Source: Bacillota bacterium
GTDB taxonomy: Bacteria > Bacillota_A > Clostridia > Lachnospirales > WQUN01
Direction: 5' to 3'
Assembly: GCA_009786175.1 (NCBI GenBank)
Contig: WQTQ01000195.1
Location: 1-18,090, forward strand
Length of the DNA stretch: 18,090 nucleotides
Position 1 is the first letter of the stretch. Each line of letters begins with the position of its first letter. A program made the translations under genes and the position numbers. Below, one piece after another: positions 14,901-18,090 of the stretch. Below the pieces are notes generated by a model. That model had not been told where the DNA came from. It ran no database searches and saw only the letters and a list, made by a program, of their open reading frames with translations.

Positions 14901-17738
14901 TCCGCTTGTCACTTGACGGGAAAGATCTGCTGTAAATTGAATGCTAAAGTTGTTTGGCATTGCTGTATGCGCCGTATGCGAAGGTGTCCAGCCGTCAAAT
15001 TGGCGGAATCCGCCTGCAGGGCCAATTAAGCTGCCCGGTACGCCTTGCATTGGTGTGTTAAAGCGTCCGCCTGCCCCGCCGCCGGAACCATGGAGTACCC
15101 AGCCCGGGTCATTTGTGAAGTCGCCAACCATACCGCGTCCAACGTCACCACCGCCACCCAAGTGCCATGCTGCACCGCCTGCCGTCGCACGTTGCTGAAC
15201 ATACATAACTTCACCGGTTGCAATGTTTTGCAACACCCAGTCAAGTCTTCCGCCTTCAAGCACCTGGAAGATTGCCGGATCGGTTTGGCTTGGGTGGAAG
15301 AATGCCGCATGCATTGCGTCACCGTGTCCAAATTTTTCAAGACCGCCCGTACCATGACGCCACGTGTCATCAATGCGGGGGTCCGTTCCCGCGCCTTCTG
15401 TCCCTGCAAGCATATGGAAGTGTCCCGACCAACGGACAGAACCCATGCCTTGCAGCGATTGAGGTACGTCTAAACTGTACGCTCTGACATATGGTGAACC
15501 TGCAGGTCTTGGCGCATTGTACGCCGCAGACCCGATAATAATTGTATCAAAACCGGATGTCAGGCCTTCGGATGTGCGGTCTACATCCCAAACAGACATA
15601 GAGTGCTGCCCTTGAATTGTAGATGTCTGCACATTAAGAGGACCATATGTGTTATAGCCGTCGCGGACACCGGCAAGGTTGGTGCGCGCCGGGTCAAATG
15701 CAGGTTCCCAACGCCCGGGGGCACCGTGACGGTTTTCTTGTGTACTGCGTACAAAGTAGTTACCCGAACGCTGTGCGTTAAACGGGTTGGGCAACACTTC
15801 AAAACCTGTATCATGGATAACTGTTGCAACAAGGTTGTCATTGCTATCTAAATGGAAGCCCGTTACGGTTCCGCGGGAATAGTAACCGCGAATTTGCACT
15901 TTACTTGGCCTTTCGCCATGGCCGTGCAAGTATCCAACCGCGCCAAGGAAGCGATGTGAACGGTTCCAAGGTTCGGGTTGTGTAAATGTCCAGTCGTTCC
16001 AGCGGATGGATTGTCCGCCGTACTCGTCAATTTGAATTGGGTTTAGAACAGATGAAATTTCTGCCCCTGTTTCACCGCAGAACGCTGTCATATACATTGG
16101 CGCGTCCATTACGTGACCGAATTGGATAAACCCACGGTCGTTCGTATAATTTTGACCGCGGCGCAAAAAGCTGAACTGGAACATTTGCCATGTAAGATCT
16201 GTTGCCATTTCACGTGTGATTGTCATACGGCGGAAAGCAACAGGGCACTTTGGCAAGTTGTTCAAACGTTCGAAACGCTCCGGTGACCATCCCGGTGCTT
16301 GGAAGTTTGTACGGTCGCCTCCGCCGCCGTTTTGTGGATGCATGGTGCGCCCGGCTTCAAAGGTTGCCATCGCGCCGTCAACTGCCGCAACATTGCCTGT
16401 TATCGGACATTCATGTCCTTCTGCAAACATGCCAAGCATAACTTGAGGAGGTGAAACCCACCAGCCGATGTGTACACCGGGAAGTGCATATTGGTCTTCA
16501 TCAGGAAGCCAGGTTAACGGAACTTCACCTGTTACATTGCCCCAATATGGCGCACGGATAACATCCTCGTGAGAGTTCCAGCCCAAGAAGAAATCAACTA
16601 CGGATTGGAAGAACTCACCCTGTTCGATACGCGCCTCTGCTGCCGCACGCTGCGCAGGTGTTGCTGCGTCCCATACTGCAGGTGTGATGTTGCCGCCACC
16701 GGTGGTTACATCCGGGTTGTTACCGCGAATTGCCCTTTCGGCTGCATTCCAATCTAACCTGTCCCATTGACGGAAATCGCTGTTATGGTTAATACCGCGC
16801 GCCAATGTTTCGGGAGAAAGTGTAATGTAGTTGCCAAGAGCGTCCCGTGTACCCGGCGCAGATTGCACCATTAGAACATATCGCCCGTCACCGCGGAAGT
16901 TATAAAACATTGGCTGACCGTAGTGCTGCCCCGCACGAACGTTAATGCCCATGTTTATTTCCCACAGAACAGTTCCGTCACGGCGAACCGCCTGGTAAAT
17001 TACCGGTGCAAATGTACCGGATTGGATAACGTCAAAATTTTGGTTTTGCCACTTAATTACGAAGCCAAGTTCACCGCTTCCGTCAAAGTCGCCAACCATA
17101 ATTTCGTCTGCAATGTAGTTAATTGTCGTTGTGCTGCCCCGCAAGTTGTTCGCTGGCTGGACAGTTGCCGCCGGACGTGTTAGCGGAATACCAAAAAAGT
17201 AACCGCCCGGCTGCCCGGGTGTGCCGGCTGCACGAGCCGCCACAAAAGGACGCTCTGCTACCGTGCGGCTGATGTATGTTCCGTCCGGGGCAACCGTAAC
17301 AATAATGTACTCGTTGGCTGCAGAGCCGTCCGGATCATGAAAGTCTGTACTTCTTACGATTAGCTCGTTGCTAATTCGTAAGCCATCCCGATAGATATGG
17401 AAGTTGTTACCGCGAAGGCCGGAACCTGCTCTGCCGGTCATCCCTTGGCCATAATTTACATAGCTTGTCATTTCTTGAGGAAAATACCGCCAAGATAGGA
17501 ACACGCCGTTGGATACTTCCGCAATCAGCGGTGCCCTGTCCATAACTGCACCATACAACTCAAACCTGGCAATTGGTAAATTAAGTATTTCTGTGGGCCA
17601 TGATAAAGGAGCCGCTTCTTCTATTGCCGGAGTCTCTGCCGTTTCTGCGGCATAAAGTGGTACGCCGGTAAATAGAACCGAGAATGCCATCAGAAACGAA
17701 AGCATTAATGCCAATACTTTTCCTGTTTTTCTATTCAC
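8952..17738 (-). CDS. Giant secreted multidomain protein with two PL11-like rhamnogalacturonan lyase regions
   Basis: A GTG at 17738 is preferred (AAAGGG 8 bases upstream; the GTG at 17747 abuts it), giving ~2,928 aa. A signal peptide (RKTGKVLALMLSFLMAFSVL, cleavage near LYA-A) leads into a PL11-like region (~55-1065). Its landmarks are GVFLSWR, a DFDGSG calcium-type loop near 220, INVRAGQHYGQP and YRVEMARQNTVYNQPTYPSY. Next come two InlB/Listeria-Bacteroides-type repeats (~1085-1225), a malectin-like domain (~1240-1415) and a concanavalin-like domain (~1425-1665). Fn3 (~1678-1762), a second propeller with DLTGDGRMD and DLMGDSREE loops (~1775-2345), Fn3 (~2358-2437) and an Ig-like domain follow. 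Two duplicated modules with CxxC-rich linkers (2548-2830) and a C-terminal beta domain end the protein. PL11 enzymes cleave the rhamnogalacturonan I backbone by beta-elimination. Some calcium loops look degenerate, so activity is uncertain. No LPXTG, SLH or dockerin anchor is seen. The gene is more GC-rich than its neighbours. Confidence 0.88.
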   Translation of the reverse strand: MNRKTGKVLALMLSFLMAFSVLFTGVPLYAAETAETPAIEEAAPLSWPTEILNLPIARFELYGAVMDRAPLIAEVSNGVFLSWRYFPQEMTSYVNYGQGMTGRAGSGLRGNNFHIYRDGLRISNELIVRSTDFHDPDGSAANEYIIVTVAPDGTYISRTVAERPFVAARAAGTPGQPGGYFFGIPLTRPAATVQPANNLRGSTTTINYIADEIMVGDFDGSGELGFVIKWQNQNFDVIQSGTFAPVIYQAVRRDGTVLWEINMGINVRAGQHYGQPMFYNFRGDGRYVLMVQSAPGTRDALGNYITLSPETLARGINHNSDFRQWDRLDWNAAERAIRGNNPDVTTGGGNITPAVWDAATPAQRAAAEARIEQGEFFQSVVDFFLGWNSHEDVIRAPYWGNVTGEVPLTWLPDEDQYALPGVHIGWWVSPPQVMLGMFAEGHECPITGNVAAVDGAMATFEAGRTMHPQNGGGGDRTNFQAPGWSPERFERLNNLPKCPVAFRRMTITREMATDLTWQMFQFSFLRRGQNYTNDRGFIQFGHVMDAPMYMTAFCGETGAEISSVLNPIQIDEYGGQSIRWNDWTFTQPEPWNRSHRFLGAVGYLHGHGERPSKVQIRGYYSRGTVTGFHLDSNDNLVATVIHDTGFEVLPNPFNAQRSGNYFVRSTQENRHGAPGRWEPAFDPARTNLAGVRDGYNTYGPLNVQTSTIQGQHSMSVWDVDRTSEGLTSGFDTIIIGSAAYNAPRPAGSPYVRAYSLDVPQSLQGMGSVRWSGHFHMLAGTEGAGTDPRIDDTWRHGTGGLEKFGHGDAMHAAFFHPSQTDPAIFQVLEGGRLDWVLQNIATGEVMYVQQRATAGGAAWHLGGGGDVGRGMVGDFTNDPGWVLHGSGGGAGGRFNTPMQGVPGSLIGPAGGFRQFDGWTPSHTAHTAMPNNFSIQFTADLSRQVTSGTTNVSLQRMNADHNGWVNVMSTSGTRTHGGTKGQPALVGDILGDHRENLLLHSGTGENQELRIFFSAEQSHHRLASHMTDRRYRVEMARQNTVYNQPTYPSYYVGRDMDFGIYYNTLRMHMNSVAGTVHEFRTVNAPETARATVNATFMTGVYPNFTPYQVIPVVRGRGLHTIEFPPDPYLADYVFTGWVDADGNPLRPTLAVWENINIYPTFSGAYYVTFMVDGEEHHRVAIVSGTAIGAANMPANPPVPENHLFRGWFTELNGEGTAVNAATVVTEAITAHAFFEAINVPPGTAWRFSFVQQSNVGAVPDGWVPIISNNGTSGGVPLSANPPFFPNGTTAEGLPFGITSPATAGNSRDRGNAVQTGTDPNGEVITWPTQIGNGWRTLFTFRIDVPNGIYDIVIGTGSANTDNTNGGSVIVNGQTVPGIPNVGVAAAPQLIFVYGVEVTDGSIVIQATGDNRHINGFTITKVTEARTPILEWWEDFEHNTIRQLQWTFAGGTRVPSANNRGNTLLQAIVPSGHGDNSDPGSRFMGRFTPHSAANVDRQGRINFNEPIHTSGEAHISFDWRPGVATGSYGQLAIQSINHFNSLNYISFLTIPEGRGVDAGLHFVVGTTQNVAVDALVDAGRLPAENFITADVNQWLRVNLDFDFAARTMDFSFVTMDDTVIFNRTNVAMADEDYQANQITGIQFFSRNQGGAAWTTYIDNVNVRVYDEWTRTPPRGLPPFGMPQNVIYSPVTSDSVTITWNGMQADGFFIYRRHAADAANSLARIATVTDGFIFVDNTVVGPFYYYAVRAFQGPAEAPTAVSPRTREAFIQLAPGKDDVAFTMISEFETASVAGFSNRIRLGDLTGDGRMDILLINTLPMGGRNWAAGHPNWVPAGTVGDGTNSRVVFSVSAFDIEGNLLWQNSADTGMTGFTGHSREISTGADEPAQIADVTGDGFNNVILVANPGNYVPEAPPWINSVPAATLANPEFIMPTNYVNRFYQVAGDVFYILDGRTGEIALDVNGRPMYMPFADMTQPNGEPITNINQLHDHITLADLDGRGIRQHVIMSARYNHTTAWEMINRDGEFVMRFMWQFPGQGAGFGDGSPHFPLAVPLFRDQGDQRDWIVNNFNVLNPETGIPLWHLSGTAANPFRDANGEIIRTNAAANTWDPGAPVWAANHMDSIWVADLLDRGQYDIIWGIDNDNMGVLATDRYGNILWSNFCATETQSGNPGRLRTDADGLMVFGLDRRHRGDFPVGHDGIFYTDPHGNTVFVEESNFNGWMTTTLAVQNWTGTFSTMAFGFNRNYHMLHYRGGGGTTSDGIDLLPATFFDGYFNPLFGVPEMTDWAPLRWIPADLMGDSREELVSFSDRGHIFIFANGEQSATDGMTGRPHPMTNNLMNWTRYNVGYFTECFSQREPAQMSGTLVGGSIDLTWVPIINAESYRLYKNGVLVRQFNVETDNLRYTVTGLSATNVYKFTITASATNNFGQFTTTIHSKPLVINGHLGEVSFTVEQIGGVPGQRNTTALEFVFNRPVTGLVAEDIIVQGLAGGGRIKRGALTGEGTTWRLEVDDVLIQGEVRVFVVDFGEFFVTNTWEFVNVYKGDEIGQPVFSWDIFNNGPEGSPSRPNAGLANAGTIRMWTQLDGVNSFIPYESGATITATIQSSGECAMDLITVHSPGPGQGVERGRYINFIDADKNAQWKFIDFVITVFDQTVEVLLHNANYAAGCEYCPDCGECRECSECPEFSFDIFNNGPGGTPSRPNASLAAAGTIRMWTQFDGRSTRLPFTVAETVTAIGQNGDDAMDFVRINRLWVAGEGFIEYFHIIDVVKNPAWRTITLTITVCGTEHEVLLVNANYEEPPVFDCIYCEDEGCEVCQPEPPCCEYGDCEVCNPILPTFYLAANNVTVSNTNRHVSVFVSGTAEGAITLNLLDAAPELVLQVRDNLWTPTGPVEGLVIGVAGNATIIQSRTVSLEVTRGGVTALLTIELVAN
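9357..9692 (-). repeat. Duplicated C-terminal module, copy 2 (coding)
   Basis: This 112-residue module (~2683-2794 of the large protein) starts FSFDIFNNGPGGTPSRPNAS and ends LLVNANY. It shares its opening FNNGP motif, the AGTIRMWTQ strand, a DAMDF segment and its ending with copy 1. A Cys-rich stretch follows (CIYCEDEGCEVC, then CCEYGDCEVC). The fold is unknown to me; an adhesion or glycan-binding role is only a guess. Confidence 0.85.
9756..10097 (-). repeat. Duplicated C-terminal module, copy 1 (coding)
   Basis: This 114-residue module (~2548-2661) starts FSWDIFNNGPEGSPSRPNAG and ends LLHNANY. It is followed by the linker CEYCPDCGECRECSECPE, which packs six Cys into eighteen residues. The copies have clearly diverged at both protein and DNA level, so the duplication is not recent. 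Confidence 0.85.
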
Positions 17739-17761
17739 ATAATACACCCTTTCTTATTTTT

Positions 17762-17785
17762 GTTTGCGCTTATATTCCCACAAAC
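17762..17785 (-). promoter_or_regulatory. Leader hairpin before the large secreted gene
   Basis: On the minus strand GTTTGTG and CGCAAAC (one G-U pair) form a 7-bp stem about 10 bases upstream of the AAAGGG ribosome site (17747-17752). The leader from ~17866 to 17738 also contains short frames. One starts at 17818 and ends in TGA overlapping the GTG start; another is preceded by GGGAGG (17811-17816). It may modulate translation. I recognise no riboswitch class here. Confidence 0.35.
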
Positions 17786-17872
17786 AGCTATGGCTCTTTC
17801 ATTTTGCTTGCCTCCCATCTTCCCCACTTTTCTTCTGTAAATTTGCCCATATTTACTAACTGTATCAAAAAA

Positions 17873-17901
17873 ACTATAATAAAAACTACCAACTATGTAA
17901 A
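17873..17901 (-). promoter_or_regulatory. Promoter of the large secreted protein gene
   Basis: On the minus strand TTTACA (17896-17901), a 17-bp spacer and TATAGT (17873-17878) form a strong promoter. The start would be near 17866, leaving a leader of about 128 bases. Confidence 0.7.
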
Positions 17902-17950
17902 CAGCCATTTTACAAAAAAACAAAAAACAACTAAAAAATCGAAAAAGTTC

Positions 17951-17983
17951 ACAAGATAGTGAAAGCAAATGACAAGATATGAA
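17951..17983. promoter_or_regulatory. Direct repeats 21 bp apart upstream of the promoter
   Basis: ACAAGATAGTGAA (17951-17963) and ACAAGATATGAA (17972-17983) are near-identical and offset by 21 bp, two helical turns. They lie 50-80 bp upstream of the -35 box. This spacing is typical of AraC-type activator sites, which often control polysaccharide-degradation genes. The first copy also contains TTCAC-N6-GTGAA in inverted form. Confidence 0.35.
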
Positions 17984-17990
17984 CATAGTA

Positions 17991-18021
17991 CAAAAAACCC
18001 GCCTGGTTATCCAAGCGGGTT
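17991..18021 (-). terminator. Intrinsic terminator in the right repeat
   Basis: This is the same 11-bp stem and tetraloop as at 73-101, here followed by a six-T tract on the minus strand. It ends minus-strand transcription entering from the right edge before the promoter of the large secreted gene. Confidence 0.88.
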
Positions 18022-18048
18022 AGTTAATAAAGCAAAAGCCAAAATCAG

Positions 18049-18090
18049 CTATGCCTTTCTTTTTTTCTGTATCCTATTCAATTTCCATTT
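18049..18090 (-). CDS. C-terminal fragment matching the left-end fragment
   Basis: On the minus strand the frame from the window edge gives KWKLNRIQKKRKA and a TAG at 18049-18051. It is identical to the end of the left-edge fragment. Both would be the end of the same repeated gene, plausibly of a mobile element. Confidence 0.35.
   Translation of the reverse strand, partial: KWKLNRIQKKRKA

Larger units (their letters stand above)
17987..18090 (-). repeat. Right copy of the terminal inverted repeat
   Basis: This is the reverse complement of bases 4-106, with one extra T in the terminator tail. It contains the same open-frame end and the same hairpin, both reading inward on the minus strand. 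Confidence 0.9.

Noticed and set aside
9043..15851. Numerous plus-strand open frames of 60-260 codons inside the giant gene, including one at 13134-13913
   Set aside because: They are antisense shadows. They lack ribosome sites and recognisable domains, while the minus-strand frame has continuous domain matches.
17739..17866. Cyclic di-GMP (GEMM-I) riboswitch before the giant gene
   Set aside because: GGGCAAA and GGCAAGC stretches are reminiscent, but the paired regions and the GCAAAGCC-type second half do not line up with the consensus.
1..18090. CRISPR array, tRNA or rRNA genes
   Set aside because: No regularly spaced repeats, cloverleaf-like sequences or rRNA-like stretches were seen on either strand.

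Overview
The window looks like chromosomal DNA of an anaerobic Gram-positive bacterium of the Clostridia (Bacillota). Pointers are AGGAGG-type ribosome binding sites, sigma-A-type promoters, many U-tailed intrinsic terminators, a corrinoid methyl-carrier protein with a PocR-domain AraC regulator, a TPR/Xre-type regulator beside a small secreted peptide, and a very large secreted pectin-lyase-like protein. A plant-fibre-degrading gut or rumen lineage is a reasonable guess, but that is inference.

Ends: the first ~106 and last ~104 bases are the same sequence in inverted orientation. Each copy holds the last codons of a short basic C-terminus followed by an intrinsic terminator. This is what two inverted copies of a mobile element, or an assembly that stops inside a repeat, would look like.

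Region 1 (107-3263): a DUF2157-like membrane protein gene (+) converges on a corrinoid protein gene (-). Upstream of the latter on the same strand lies its probable regulator, a PocR-AraC protein. Region 2 (3264-4480): a divergent promoter region with a perfect 13-bp tandem repeat separates the PocR regulator from a Methyltransf_32-type SAM methyltransferase gene (+). That gene has a long leader with a possible 20-codon peptide, stacked hairpins and a clear antiterminator/terminator switch. Region 3 (4578-6518): a two-gene minus-strand operon encodes a TauE/SafE permease and a YibE/F membrane protein. Region 4 (6519-8775): a large TPR protein with an internal Xre-like helix-turn-helix (+) converges, with a 4-bp overlap, on a 56-aa secreted peptide gene (-). 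The peptide promoter carries a 14-bp inverted repeat with arms 42 bp apart. This resembles an RRNPP-type peptide signalling cassette in an unusual layout. Region 5 (8776-17986): a 19-bp perfect hairpin, a terminator, and one 8.8-kb minus-strand gene for a secreted ~2,928-aa protein. It has two PL11-like (rhamnogalacturonan lyase) propeller regions, Fn3 and other accessory domains, and duplicated modules separated by CxxC-rich linkers.

The main candidates for something undescribed are the TPR-HTH-TPR regulator with its convergent secreted peptide and operator, and the attenuated methyltransferase leader. All family calls were made by reading the sequence; no database search was run.
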